A stretch of DNA of 64,000 nt from positions 186,001 through 250,000 of the forward strand of contig NC_018948.1 of the NCBI RefSeq assembly GCF_000304475.1, given 5' to 3'. This DNA is from Kazachstania africana CBS 2517 (lineage: Eukaryota; Ascomycota; Saccharomycetes; Saccharomycetales; Saccharomycetaceae). A program made the translations under genes and the position numbers. Below are positions 41,101 through 49,082 of this stretch, piece by piece. The notes under the pieces are model-generated. The model saw only the letters and a list, made by a program, of their open reading frames with translations, was not told the DNA's origin and ran no database searches. Position 1 is the first letter of the stretch. Each line of letters starts with the position of its first letter.

Positions 41101-42016
41101 CATAAATTGTATTCACTAATGCAACTGAATTAAATTTGGTCCTTATTATTAAATTCCTTAATTGTAAGTTCTCATAAGAGTCGTCGCTAAATGCCTTTGC
41201 CAGAGTGACTTGTAATGAATAATCGAACCATGTTTCAGAAGGTAGGACTTCCATACCTTTATCAAAAAGTTGTTGTAAGGAAAATGTCCTTAAATCTTCA
41301 TTACTTAAACAAAATTTTTTCATGGAAGATGATTGTTGATTACCATCACGGTTATGAGGTTTCTTCTCACTACTAAAGTAAGCATATTTCAATTTAGTCC
41401 ACTTGGAAGGTATATTTTTTTTATCGAAAAATAAATCTGCTATTGTGAAATGCTCTCCATTGTCATCAGGCACCGAAGAGGGGAATGCTAAAGCTAATTT
41501 CAAAACTTTTTTCTTCAAATCCTGGCGAGTAAGAGCGTTTTCTGGTGCCATTCGTTCTCTTGATATTAAGTATCTTTCACCAACGATTGCTAAAACTTTG
41601 ATGGCACCTAATTTGACCCTAAAATTGGGACAATTTAGTAAATTATTCATAACGTCCGTAGAGGCGTAAATAAATCTTTTCTCAGTATTAAAGAGTAAGC
41701 GGGATGTGAATTCTGTCAATATTACACAAGCATCCTCGTTTTCCTTGGACATTTCGTTGAGCTTGACAGGTCTTTTCTTATAGTTGTCAGATTCATAAGA
41801 GTATTTTTTGATTATCTTTGATAAAAAATCATCGATTCTATTTAGGACTGGGATCCAGATAAATAAGTCATCCTTAGGTCTATCCCATTCCTGAATATTT
41901 TTAAGTTTTATTAAAAAGGATTGCTCGTCACAAGTAGTTAACTCGTCCAGTAAAGGCTGGAATGATTTGGCCAAATATTCCTTCTGTAATTTTTCGAATC
42001 TAGTCAATTTTAGCAT
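32147..42016 (-). CDS. TOM1: HECT-type E3 ubiquitin ligase Tom1
   Basis: 3289 residues in one uninterrupted frame; S. cerevisiae Tom1 (YDR457W) has 3268. It is the yeast HUWE1-like ligase, acting on excess histones, unassembled ribosomal proteins, Yra1 and others. The N-terminal half holds the armadillo-like DUF908/DUF913 region. A long acidic stretch (about residues 1890-2060) is packed with Asp, Glu and Ser and is the likely basic-substrate-binding part. A DUF4414-like segment ('NALPDEMRSEVFAQHVRERR', 'AIPQTLREEILEQ') follows near 2350-2420. The last ~350 residues are the HECT domain ('SGVDAGGVTREWY'), with catalytic Cys3256 in 'SSHTCFNQLNLPAY' and the conserved C-terminal 'EGFGLA'. ATG at 42016. 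Confidence 0.97.
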   Translation of the reverse strand: MLKLTRFEKLQKEYLAKSFQPLLDELTTCDEQSFLIKLKNIQEWDRPKDDLFIWIPVLNRIDDFLSKIIKKYSYESDNYKKRPVKLNEMSKENEDACVILTEFTSRLLFNTEKRFIYASTDVMNNLLNCPNFRVKLGAIKVLAIVGERYLISRERMAPENALTRQDLKKKVLKLALAFPSSVPDDNGEHFTIADLFFDKKNIPSKWTKLKYAYFSSEKKPHNRDGNQQSSSMKKFCLSNEDLRTFSLQQLFDKGMEVLPSETWFDYSLQVTLAKAFSDDSYENLQLRNLIIRTKFNSVALVNTIYVPPQVSSKLFEIDPYTFNCLTDFISLAEQKIPSALRLDALFALECISLKHVWCSDIMRNLGGNLSHGALFQILRQIGKLLRTEDGEINEEYNVRFFYVIVNISAVKTLHDSLLAAGLIPCLLNIISIKQTKYRRTTASATHLLQSFIRDSSSTTEFIANDGFNILINCITEEITFALQNPDFAKPPKYGPTDYSISFRQQAYIRSLLKLTIRLLKNDSGDRIRNLIDSPILASLKQILENRPVFGYTLIEYTLDVVQKVINSEPTIYSILVEAGLVPFIIDHFEEFIAPHPHLIFLLPDVISALCLSNSGLQRVKEKNMVKYLFDAIMNPEFSRALSWTEELNDFGSSIDELARHYPDLQPLILDAFCDVVKELPNKINYTQSFLYEPTGDNDYFYHSKDEPILDEEESAGELAFWDIQDSTGILDCFTSLFYGMTLDSSVLHALPEVLRVEDLLSTVNIDRPPFDFISSQTMLNIVDILQTFEEEHKEYAFTAVFGVLDKKLRNITEFLRFHNNNSFFLSARRGQDNSGIDYILGELSGICSLLYITSNVYVHYSRLTPTRVTQILEYFKSEGFEIIENLSLLLQKCVLEEMYIRTNLPDQVATETRPESYGHAPPILIHSQKPVRGDQKDNKTSAKFKNTFQTRRILSNIQSHIAILFKAFLRLSHSKDRGNTELQLDMPNQVMEVRTFDVVVTHLTKMIKEIPRNLNPGYFLVLLNFNSYVLSFPKAGLSSGDILQTVPAVLFYQKGGYNVYLELVTEWLSKLKDFKDLSGVEEIDYVKDTKEVLIVSCIINVLSFFNKSIRTDTVETIKRIEDYYSNVIFSKNLSQGLIERIQTLSLFMLHTWNDSHEIFSSNNRTIPYTVFKQLLTIMNNSYISVSDEGFDIELMHELRWDSIEAVSEQMRILTDAGVDSNSARRFLFGLSISKCKDSEIGEQYADELVDARTSEQCEKILAANNQALNILKIYPDKELRSKSLNKLRAQMFDITVRKGGFFEVLPLYPKLVNAITKTSLEMMKCVSEPFVVIQHSIVQKIETISIDDRSTLSSHLHMFGILLSERPPSRVDKLVMNKFMNHMNNILAPEHVNTAWFSKALYCYEILLSASELPQLEPLERNLKIEAEMPVEPLDVYPVSAKTKQTMFHKLIRVGDISNFYSAVSICRILLLYARDPLNVKDVNQSGILSKILKVIGQCQKSDKIRFLESAFLLLVRRCFEDQFVVENLIRFELQKSFVTRSLGEPKEKIRELRDILDEKPHTVVRNPTIFTSVLCESAQFIDFSDKEYLSDLVLERKKFKEGEDIAQKKTRPKTEFQERSGIVHLLLTQLMAAAQKDWLSEPQSSEYDDASKKEKQDKPEPSRNPVCAYMIFLLKVLIELVTSYDQCKLEFLTFDKRNIYSERPKPRAAALNFFLYQILDKSSDVERTKHELKRKEVISMLAKSVVVGFMTSVQDASITKADPKIADPDITFIRKFTVEAIVKALKYSTSTQKLLEANVDKIDTWLSTLSLMVYIQAPYLRLLLDPNRIDADRYQICKIMLELNIPSTITDCMANLDLNYPFCKRLFNNAVDVLNAITSTRNDFSDLFKIEVNDDDVEVEEESEKEEASDMFRNSALGMYDVEDVEDDDDDDDGDSLIVDDEDIAFVDTDEDGFEVVFTDENEDDDEEEGGVVDGEREEASLLDSDEAAEYSFSVDSDGMSVEIDVIDTDESDSQVFVESDSYSGDGDEEDYSSDSMIEISDYDDVDESDWESGLSDLSSSEDDNDDVEDTEADMQETNRFRGARRIWTLTDGIELEDESSDEETRGVFQGIEHVFSPEEETLFRVDDAQRQVPRHRHRSSRGGGLLPPSLSFLNNGRRNQSNLVNPLGPSGLEQIESDLNDQLVSIGTGARPRSNRTHFADVLFSGEIFDEKTISGVVLKSTIARWKDVYDMFYDSRSDLYCIIPSIVYRLFQPSLEAFRKTKAYEESLFQRSHKGEFESKPHDFESYPEDADVSEDEDSSGHEDEDLVLEDPSYEEHIDGATSPEAHEHEPVYVNIDGEEVDIGGTDIDPEFLNALPDEMRSEVFAQHVRERRAEAIHNEGIHTREIDTEFLSAIPQTLREEILEQEAAETRFSHMINSIRSNVTQNEDYDMLSDNEEDNSAAINSNDRDGDQRDQPITNEAEKKKSGRIYFEPLLDRTGISALVKAIFISQPYIQREIYHELFYRLCSSKQDRSDIINLLLFILTEGTINQHSLEKVYTLISSRAQGSGKFSNTRQVSADCTPLVVANQTIEILQNLIDTDARLKFFFITEHENLMVNKTILKNKKDIFNRNEKLPIKYLFSLLTRKLITDETVLMDLLTNILETCTKAISVVAKSLNQASSKKIKMQLPHLELKELKLIISIMNLDSCTTKVFQQSLNIMYNLSTLKGSIEIFTEELIAQAKTTSKLLTNDLEAFCKEASKVGNGTEMDAELVQKITVPSSEQAKLLKVLTAMDYLYTHKKKDEQSNLETLSSLYNRMGLGTVWSALSMCLTTFEKKKNLNTSATILLPSIEALMVVCKHSKINQSEKPMKYEERNSDFSQISVENLFFPFTDTHKKLLNQMVRSNPKLMSGPFSLLVKNPKILDFDNKRYYFNAKLRSELRDRPKLPISVNRNQVFLDSYRALFFKADDEIKKSKLEITFKGESGVDAGGVTREWYQVLSRQMFNPDYALFLPVASDKTTFHPNRASGINPEHLSFFKFIGMIIGKAICDQCFLDCHFSREVYKNILGKPVSLKDMESLDLDYYKSLVWILENDITDIFEETFSVEVDDYGEHKIVDLIENGRNIPVSEANKREYVKSIVEYKLHLSVKEQMDNFLTGFYTLIPKDIISIFDEQELELLISGLPDIDVDDWRNNTTYVNYTESCKQVNYFWRAVRSFDAEERAKLLQFITGTSKVPLNGFKELSGVSGVCKFSIHRDYGSTERLPSSHTCFNQLNLPAYSSYETLRGSLLIAINEGSEGFGLA

Positions 42017-42556
42017 TATTTCTATAACTACAAATTTTATGGGTATTGCAAATAAAAAGAGGTCCCTTAAATAGGTTTAATAATATAGTGATAATAGGCT
42101 ATCGATGACACTACTTCAATGAGATATGTGTAATATGGTGATCAGTGGCGCTGAAAAATCTAAAATTGAGATTGAACAAAAACTTTTTCTTGTTGAGATA
42201 ATAGATTTTAAGCAGCTTAAAACGTTAGAGGCTGTAGTGAAATAACAATTTTGAGCTTACTTTGGGAGGTAAATGCTCTTTTGTTATCTTATTTCAACTT
42301 ACTTCTTTCAATGCCATATCCTTCATATCAAAAGACATCTTAAAACTTTTCATATTGCTAAAAAAAAAATGATTTATGTTCAGCCATGCGAGGCCGGGTT
42401 ATATGATTATAAAACCCCAATAGGAGTCCAAACAAGAAGCTGTGGGTCATCCAAGTATGACTGGCTGTAATGGACGCTGATTTTAGGTAGAGTGCATTTA
42501 TATACAGAATATATTTTGTTTCTATAAAAAGGCTACAATTAGTAAATGCCGAAAGG
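42017..42556. promoter_or_regulatory. TOM1 promoter / NHX1 3' flank
   Basis: 540 bp upstream of TOM1 and downstream of NHX1, both on the minus strand. A 65-codon plus-strand ORF (42273-42470) is not convincing. No tRNA, no LTR and no motif I would defend. Confidence 0.4.
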
Positions 42557-44494
42557 TTATTTCCAGTTTTGATTTCTTCTCGATCCTAGAACAGGAGGTG
42601 TACTAGGTGTAGTTCCTCCTCTTTCCGGAGTGTTGGTGTCTAAAAATACAGGTTTCAGTATGTTATCATCAAAATTTTGAAACCATTGTGAGTCAGATCT
42701 GAAGATATTACCTATTGTCTCCTTTAAATTTTGACCATCTAGTGATATTCTCGAACCACTATAATCCTCATTAGCGTCTAGGACATTACTATTTGAATCA
42801 AATGGCCTTGTAAACTGGTTACGAGAGGCCTCATTAGGACCAACACTGGTTTTGTTATTATTTTGATCATTTAACAACACGTTTTCTGTTGAAAATGCAG
42901 GTGAATCATTCTCATCTGAATATGGATGAGTTGTCGATAAATCTGGTAGATTATATGAGAGGTTTGGTCTGATATCCTCAATGTCAAACTCGTCATCACT
43001 TTGGTCGTTTTCATCTATACATCCAGTCTTAATGTTAAGTATTTCTAACATACCAGCAGTGGTACCGCCAAAGATAATCACGGTCAACACAACTACAACG
43101 AGCACAGTGGCTAATAGAGTGAACTTATACTCACCTTGAATACCTAAAGCCAGTGCGACACCAACGGCACCCCTCAGACCAGCCCAAAACATCATCATCT
43201 GATAATTGTAAGGGATTTCATCTGGAATAGCAATATTTTGTCCCAATGCCCCATTTTGTAAACTCCTCTGTCTTTTAACTCTAAAGATCCAATTGACAAG
43301 ACGAGATAGTGGGAAAATTGAACACCAACGGGCAATACAAATAGAAATTGCTGTGACGATGATTAAAAGTGGTTTGTAGACTAATTCGACTTCCGTGAAA
43401 AGTTCTAGGCCCAGGTAAATGAATACAAAATTTTCTGAAAGTCTTGCCAATAACTGAAAGATATATTTAACAGTTATTTGACTACGTCTTGACATATTGT
43501 AGTAAGCGTAATGCTTCAAGGTAATACCACAAAATAAGAGAGAGACAATACCTGACATGTGACAACCGTTTGAAAAGAAGTAAGCTTCATAAGCAATCAG
43601 TAAAATTAAACAACTTTCGATTTCTGGATATCTTCTAATGTGGCTGTGTTTTAATATCAATGCCACCAATATACCGATCAATACACCAATTAACAAAGAG
43701 ATGGAGAATGTCATGAAGAACAGGCCCATACCTTGGAAGATGGATGCAAATGTTGCCGGTTGTCCTCTAAATTTTTGACAAGTTTCAAACATAACGATAG
43801 AAATGGCATCATTTAGTAATGATTCACCAAAAATGACGGTATACAGTTTTGGATCCACTTTATAAGCATTGAAAATGGATAAAATTGTTACTGGATCAGT
43901 AGCGGAAAGTGTAGCACCGACGGACATGGCGTCTACGAAGGAGATATTGACACTTTCTAGACCCAGTGCTGTCCAGATGTACAGGATTATTCCTAACACG
44001 ACAGCTGATATGAACGTGCCCGGTATGGCAAACATCAGGATTGATACAAAATTATTGAAGAAATTCACTTGGTTTAATTCGTAACCAGAATTTAGAATGA
44101 TGGGAGGTAACAGAACATTGAAAAAATAGGAGGAATTGAAAGTAACCGTGTCCTGGATATAATGACCTGGACTCATTCTAATTATAAGACCTATAATCAT
44201 CCCATAGAAAATGGATAAAACGGTCTCATGTACGGCCCTAATACGTCTTTGAGCCAAATAGTAACTTGACCAAAGAGCAGAGATCAGTAAGAAGAGCATG
44301 ATAAAAAGTGACCATGAAGAGAACATTTCTTCGGTTATAGGACTAACTTCATCCGCTGGATCACCCAGCAGTGGATCATCTTTACCTGGTAGTTCTGGGG
44401 GCAGTAATGAGTCATCATCATCGTCCGTTATTACTGCCCTTGCAGCTGCCCATACAGCTTTATATGCAATAGAGAAAAGTAGTTTCTGTAACAT
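42557..44494 (-). CDS. NHX1: Endosomal Na+(K+)/H+ exchanger Nhx1
   Basis: 645 residues; S. cerevisiae Nhx1 (YDR456W) has 633. It swaps Na+ or K+ for H+ across the late-endosome membrane and controls luminal pH and traffic to the vacuole. An N-terminal hydrophobic segment is followed by an acidic stretch ('DDDDDSLLPPELPGKDDP') and about 11-12 membrane spans. Family motifs are visible: 'LPPIILNSGYELN', 'GATLSATDPVTILSIF' and the ion-site 'VIFGESLLNDAISIV' (the catalytic ND). 'FWAGLRGAVGVALAL' lies near span 10. The ~160-residue C-terminal tail is hydrophilic and Asn/Ser/Asp-rich. The frame starts two codons earlier with GTG; the first ATG is 44494. Divergent from GUK1. Confidence 0.96.
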   Translation of the reverse strand: MLQKLLFSIAYKAVWAAARAVITDDDDDSLLPPELPGKDDPLLGDPADEVSPITEEMFSSWSLFIMLFLLISALWSSYYLAQRRIRAVHETVLSIFYGMIIGLIIRMSPGHYIQDTVTFNSSYFFNVLLPPIILNSGYELNQVNFFNNFVSILMFAIPGTFISAVVLGIILYIWTALGLESVNISFVDAMSVGATLSATDPVTILSIFNAYKVDPKLYTVIFGESLLNDAISIVMFETCQKFRGQPATFASIFQGMGLFFMTFSISLLIGVLIGILVALILKHSHIRRYPEIESCLILLIAYEAYFFSNGCHMSGIVSLLFCGITLKHYAYYNMSRRSQITVKYIFQLLARLSENFVFIYLGLELFTEVELVYKPLLIIVTAISICIARWCSIFPLSRLVNWIFRVKRQRSLQNGALGQNIAIPDEIPYNYQMMMFWAGLRGAVGVALALGIQGEYKFTLLATVLVVVVLTVIIFGGTTAGMLEILNIKTGCIDENDQSDDEFDIEDIRPNLSYNLPDLSTTHPYSDENDSPAFSTENVLLNDQNNNKTSVGPNEASRNQFTRPFDSNSNVLDANEDYSGSRISLDGQNLKETIGNIFRSDSQWFQNFDDNILKPVFLDTNTPERGGTTPSTPPVLGSRRNQNWK

Positions 44495-45077
44495 TGTCAC
44501 CTCCTTGGTAATATATGCGGTGGAGGACTAATGTCGTTATGATAACCTCCTGTGTAGATACTTGTAGCTCTGTAAAAGTGCTATTAGCTTATATGAAACT
44601 TTAAGATATCCCCCTACATTGGGTCTTGGCATCTTCCACTCTGTTCTTCGCATTAAATTTTCTGGAAGCGAAAACGTAGAAAGGAAAGCCCATGCAACGG
44701 GAATTGTTCAGCAAGAAATCAACTACATTGAATATGGCAAACCCGGGTGCAAGTTGGCTGAAAGGGTAATTGAGGGAAGACACACACTTTGCTGTTGTTT
44801 GTGTCACATGTATCTTGCTGTCTAGTGAATTGAAGAGGACCTTGTCTTCAAAGTTAGAAGATTTACCAGTAACAGTCATTTTGTTTCGAGAAAAGAATTG
44901 CAGGGTTTTATATTTGTATAATGTAAAGTATGTGATGCGTAGTAGTAGCAAATACTACGTAAGCAAGTAGGAGCATTCACTTCAGTTATCCACACCATAT
45001 ATTGTGGCATAATGTCTATTTCAATATCAGATTAAAAAAAAATAGAAAAAAAAAAAAATAAACTGAAAATTTCGAGA
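44495..45077. promoter_or_regulatory. Divergent promoter region NHX1/GUK1
   Basis: 583 bp. Near GUK1 it has a long A-rich tract (about 45032-45060), typical of a nucleosome-depleted promoter. Overlapping short ORFs on both strands at 44600-44970 look like chance open frames; none resembles a known protein. Confidence 0.45.
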
Positions 45078-45701
45078 ATGCAATTCTTGAGAAAAAATCT
45101 TGCAACGATAACCAAGCATCTATCGACTCGTGCAATCATGACTCGTCCTATTGTCATCTCTGGTCCAAGTGGTACTGGTAAATCCACATTATTGAAGAGA
45201 TTATTCGCTGAATTCCCAAATAATTTCGGTTTCAGCGTTTCTTCCACTACAAGATCTCCAAGACCTGGTGAAGTTAATGGTACCGATTACAACTTCGTCA
45301 CTGTCGACCATTTCAAGGAAATGATTGATCAAGACAAGTTCATCGAGTGGGCCCAGTTTTCCGGTAATTATTACGGTACCACAGTGGACTCCGTCAAGGA
45401 AGTTAGTGAATCCGGTAAGACTTGTATCTTGGACATCGATATGCAAGGTGTCAAAGCTGTTAAGACCAAGTCAGATTTGAACGCCAGATTCTTGTTTATT
45501 GCTCCACCATCTGTCGAGGATTTAAGAAAGAGATTAGAAGGTAGAGGTACCGAAACTGAAGAATCATTAACAAAGAGATTGAACGCTGCCACTGCGGAAC
45601 TAGAATATGCAGAAACAGGTGCCCATGACAAAATTATTGTCAATGATGATTTAGAAAAGGCTTACGCTGAATTTAAGGACTTTATCCTCGACCAAAACTG
45701 A
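45078..45701 (+). CDS. GUK1: Guanylate kinase, with possible mitochondrial presequence
   Basis: 207 residues from this ATG; the core from the second in-frame ATG (45138) is 187 residues, exactly the length of S. cerevisiae Guk1 (YDR454C). It phosphorylates GMP to GDP with ATP. The P-loop is 'GPSGTGKST', the GMP-binding part includes '[16 protein letters not shown]' and '[15 protein letters not shown]', and the lid region has '[13 protein letters not shown]'. The additional N-terminal 20 residues ([20 protein letters not shown]) have four basic and no acidic residues and look like a mitochondrial targeting peptide. Both ATGs have A at -3. Leaky scanning could therefore give a mitochondrial and a cytosolic form; this is an inference. 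If the extension is unused, the CDS is 45138-45701. Confidence 0.93.
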   Translation: MQFLRKNLATITKHLSTRAIMTRPIVISGPSGTGKSTLLKRLFAEFPNNFGFSVSSTTRSPRPGEVNGTDYNFVTVDHFKEMIDQDKFIEWAQFSGNYYGTTVDSVKEVSESGKTCILDIDMQGVKAVKTKSDLNARFLFIAPPSVEDLRKRLEGRGTETEESLTKRLNAATAELEYAETGAHDKIIVNDDLEKAYAEFKDFILDQN

Positions 45702-46413
45702 GAAAAGCCGCCATGTAGAAGTATTTTCCAATTGTATATATATATAAAGTAATATTTTACCGTGCAAGTTGCATGACTGCAGTTTTTACAAAAGATCTGC
45801 TGTGCTGGATACATGCCAAACGTCAATCTTCTGATTATCTACGAGCTAACTCTCTCATATCCGTCAAGATACCTTGTCCTCAAAGATAACCAAGGCCTTT
45901 GTCAGAGGAATATTTGAGACTCAGTAAAATGAAGCTTGCTACGGCTCGTCACATTGCCATATGATCGATGGCAACTGCACAACCGATAGAATCTGCTCAC
46001 AGTTATACGTCGAGATGATGGTACACAGCCTAAATGTGTCTTCCACTATGTTGCCATAAATAAAATTGCGCGAAATGAAATTGACTCGCGTATTATTATT
46101 AATTTCTCGCTTATAGCCAGCTCGACCGTAACCTCTTGACTAATTTTGTCAGAGTCTGGAATTTTTCATTCACGTAAAGAAGCGAGCCAAGGAGCTCATC
46201 GCTTTGTAAGAGATAATCACAGAAGCTCTTTAACTTTACTCGTAATTATTAATGGAGCATTTGGTCTGGGCTTGATAAGAAATCGTATATAAAGGTCTAT
46301 TTCTTGCATGCTTGAAGAGTTTTTTCTGTAAATTCCTTTCTGTAACATTCTCATCAGAGTTATAACTCAATAAACTTTTACACAACACAACTCAACTCAA
46401 CTCAATAATCAAA
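45702..46413. promoter_or_regulatory. Promoter region of the peroxiredoxin gene
   Basis: 712 bp, long for this compact genome. It has a Yap1-type TGACTAA (46137-46143), a TATATAAAG box (46286-46294, about 120 bp before the ATG), and a pyrimidine/A-rich leader with CAACTCAACTCAACTCAAT just before the ATG. No gene seen inside. Confidence 0.55.
46137..46143. promoter_or_regulatory. Yap1-type response element
   Basis: TGACTAA, the complement of TTAGTCA, one of the known Yap1 sites, about 275 bp upstream of the peroxiredoxin ATG. TSA1 and TSA2 are Yap1/Skn7 targets in S. cerevisiae. A seven-base match alone is weak; the setting raises it. Confidence 0.5.
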
Positions 46414-47010
46414 ATGGTCGCTGAAGTTCAAAAACCAGCTCCAGCTTTCAAGAAGACCGCAGTCGTCGACGGTATCTTTGAAGAAGTCTCACTAGAACAA
46501 TATAAGGGTAAATATGTCATCTTGGCTTTCGTTCCAATGGCTTTCACTTTCGTTTGCCCTACAGAAATTGTCGCATTTTCAGACGCCGTTGAGAGATTTA
46601 GAAGCTTGGGTGTCGAAATCCTATTTGCATCTACTGATTCTGAATATACACTATTGGCCTGGACAAATGTCGCTAGAAAAGATGGTGGTTTGGGTCCAGT
46701 CAACATTCCACTACTCGCTGACACTAACCACTCTTTATCAAGAGATTACGGTGTCTTACTTGAAGATGAAGGTGTTGCTTTGAGAGGTTTATTCGTCATC
46801 GATCCAAAGGGAATCGTCAGACACATCACTATTAATGATTTACCAGTAGGCAGAAACGTTGAAGAGGCATTGAGAGTCGTTGAAGGTTTCCAATGGACCG
46901 ACAAACACGGTACCGTTTTACCATGTAACTGGACTCCAGGGTCTGCTACTATTAAACCAAGTGTAAATGACTCTAAGGAATATTTCCAAGAAGCTAATAA
47001 AGATAAATGA
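46414..47010 (+). CDS. TSA2: 2-Cys peroxiredoxin (thioredoxin peroxidase), Tsa1/Tsa2 type
   Basis: 198 residues; S. cerevisiae Tsa1 and Tsa2 have 196. It reduces H2O2 and organic peroxides with electrons from thioredoxin and can act as a chaperone when over-oxidised. Peroxidatic Cys48 is in '[10 protein letters not shown]', resolving Cys171 in '[10 protein letters not shown]'. The GGLG (91-94) and C-terminal YF (190-191) motifs that make eukaryotic enzymes sensitive to over-oxidation are both present. Position next to GUK1 and PPN1 equals YDR453C (TSA2); sequence alone would not separate TSA1 from TSA2. Codon use is strongly biased and the promoter has a Yap1-type site and TATA box, so it may be the main rather than the minor form here. 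Confidence 0.93.
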   Translation: MVAEVQKPAPAFKKTAVVDGIFEEVSLEQYKGKYVILAFVPMAFTFVCPTEIVAFSDAVERFRSLGVEILFASTDSEYTLLAWTNVARKDGGLGPVNIPLLADTNHSLSRDYGVLLEDEGVALRGLFVIDPKGIVRHITINDLPVGRNVEEALRVVEGFQWTDKHGTVLPCNWTPGSATIKPSVNDSKEYFQEANKDK

Positions 47011-47129
47011 ACTTAATTAGTTTTACTGTTATAAGATGAATCTCCCCTGAATATATCTACTTTTTAAATAATATTATATATAGGATAAATTTTTAATTAA
47101 TGAAAAAAAAAAATGCACTTTATGTTTTC

Positions 47130-49082
47130 TCATTCATCTTTATATCCAGATGATATGAATGCTCTTTTCTTGTATGCTCCCCACAATTTCTCTTTTTTGC
47201 TTAGTTTTGCTGCAAACTCTAAATAATCACCCACTAATAGAGATTTGCTATCAAAACCTTCATCTACTGAAGTATACTCTACATCGTAATGGAAAACGCT
47301 ATCAGCTGCCTCATCAGGGGCAACACCATCTGATACTTCCTTTAAGTAATGCTCGTTAATTGATTCTAAATCTGCATAGTACTGGACAAAGCTCGTGGGT
47401 GTGAATAATTGCGGAATATATGCAGGGCCTAAAGGTAAATCTTTAGGCTTCTTTGGTGGGGTCGTCTTGTCATTTTTATTCCTGTCGAGACTGAATATAT
47501 CGACGCCATTTCCAGAATCTTCAAATAATTCAGTTTCTAAACTCCGGAAAAACTCGTTCCAGGGCCGAATTTCTCGAGCTTTAACATCGTCCACTAAGTC
47601 GGTGATATTATACTCCCAAACCCTAAATGATGGATTGAATGTCGGTACCACTGATCCAGCAATATGTACAATTGAGTATCGCTCATATATATCGTCCTTT
47701 GTTTTCCTTTTAGCGGTGATATCGTCTATTGAACCTAATTTCTTTCGTACTTTATTATAGATTGTTTCTCTAACATCATCCATATATGCCTCCTTGTTGA
47801 CTGGTTGAGCTCCTTCTAAATGGATATCATTTAAAAGTTTCTCAAACGCTGATACTTCAGTATTGTGCCCTTCCTCAGTTTTGAGTAGAACAGGTATATC
47901 AGCATCCGTAGAATATTTTTCAATTCGTTTCTTGGATTTTTTCCCATCAACAGGTATAAAATGGTCCAAATTCATATGGCCATATACTCCACCGATGATA
48001 ATATCTCTATATTCATACGTCCATGCCGAAAATTTATTGTAACAACTATCATCCATATTTTTTTGGATAGGTGGAACATGGCCACTTATCCAAACTTTCA
48101 TGCCTCGTTCTCGAATTTCTTGAAGAACGTACCCCAGCCATATAAGTAATTGGTAGCCAGGTTGCTTCCTCCCGTTACAATTATCAACTAGAGGATTAGA
48201 TTTGAAAAGATATAGCGTGTTGATTGAAATGACGGCTAATTTTCCAGGAATTACTTCTTTCACAAAGGATGCCACTCTATCAAATGTCCTTTGCTGTTCT
48301 TGTGGTATAAAATCATCCCATATCTTGTATAATTCTCTAGTTTGTAACGTCGGCCCTAAAGAGAACAAATTATGTGGAAAAACGTCATTATTCCCCAACG
48401 ACGGAATGACTGCAACATCTAGGTTTCTTGGATCGTCACTGTCATGTTTTGAAAAAAGATCATGAAATTTACCTGATACAATCTCATTCATTTCGAAAAT
48501 ACGGGATTCGGTTCTTGGAATCGATCTGTCATTATCATGACGAATATTGTCACCCGTCCATATGACAAAGTCTATCTTATCTCGTAAATTTTCTCGAACC
48601 CATTTTAAAGTATAATCTATCAAATCCATTGGAGAATCACAGCCAGCCATTGCTTTACCAAATCTCGGTGCCAGATCATCAACGTCGTTGTCACCGCTCC
48701 CAAAAATACTAGATTGGGCTGGCGGATAGTGACAAAGCCTGGAAATAGAATTGTTTTCCCCATAATGTCTATCTGGATGGATGTCTGTGATATGCAAAAA
48801 TCGTCCATATAATGTCCTATTCCTACCAAGATATGGATCATATATACTTACCGGAGCCTGGTACTTCAGTCTCAACCTTGCCAAATCATCCTCATAACTT
48901 GTCATTTTTGAAGTCGCATTCCTGTGCATACTAGAAATCGGTTGTGAGGCAGCCTGTTTAAAAGTGGAATGGTAAGTGAACACACATGAAAAGGTCAAAA
49001 TGACAGCCAGCGTGAGACAAAGTAGCCCCTTATTCCTTATGATGGGCCTTGACACTGATCCTCCCATCAAATTATTCTCCAT
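47130..49082 (-). CDS. PPN1: Vacuolar endopolyphosphatase Ppn1
   Basis: 650 residues; S. cerevisiae Ppn1 (YDR452W) has 674. It cuts long polyphosphate chains in the vacuole. The N-terminus is a short cytosolic part and one membrane span ('GLLCLTLAVILTFSCVFTY', about 19-37), giving a type II protein delivered to the vacuole. The metallophosphatase motifs follow: 'FLHITDIHPDRHY' (about 90-102), 'VIWTGDNIRHDND', 'IPSLGNNDVFPHN' and 'VWISGHVPPIQ'. N-glycosylation sites include NRT near the start of the lumenal part. ATG at 49082. Confidence 0.94.
   Translation of the reverse strand: MENNLMGGSVSRPIIRNKGLLCLTLAVILTFSCVFTYHSTFKQAASQPISSMHRNATSKMTSYEDDLARLRLKYQAPVSIYDPYLGRNRTLYGRFLHITDIHPDRHYGENNSISRLCHYPPAQSSIFGSGDNDVDDLAPRFGKAMAGCDSPMDLIDYTLKWVRENLRDKIDFVIWTGDNIRHDNDRSIPRTESRIFEMNEIVSGKFHDLFSKHDSDDPRNLDVAVIPSLGNNDVFPHNLFSLGPTLQTRELYKIWDDFIPQEQQRTFDRVASFVKEVIPGKLAVISINTLYLFKSNPLVDNCNGRKQPGYQLLIWLGYVLQEIRERGMKVWISGHVPPIQKNMDDSCYNKFSAWTYEYRDIIIGGVYGHMNLDHFIPVDGKKSKKRIEKYSTDADIPVLLKTEEGHNTEVSAFEKLLNDIHLEGAQPVNKEAYMDDVRETIYNKVRKKLGSIDDITAKRKTKDDIYERYSIVHIAGSVVPTFNPSFRVWEYNITDLVDDVKAREIRPWNEFFRSLETELFEDSGNGVDIFSLDRNKNDKTTPPKKPKDLPLGPAYIPQLFTPTSFVQYYADLESINEHYLKEVSDGVAPDEAADSVFHYDVEYTSVDEGFDSKSLLVGDYLEFAAKLSKKEKLWGAYKKRAFISSGYKDE

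Noticed and set aside
42273..42470. 65-codon plus-strand ORF between TOM1 and NHX1
   Set aside because: No homology recognised, non-ATG beginning of the frame, lies in the TOM1 promoter.
44601..44951. 116-codon minus-strand frame and overlapping plus-strand frames in the NHX1/GUK1 region
   Set aside because: Frames overlap on both strands, resemble nothing, and fill a divergent promoter.
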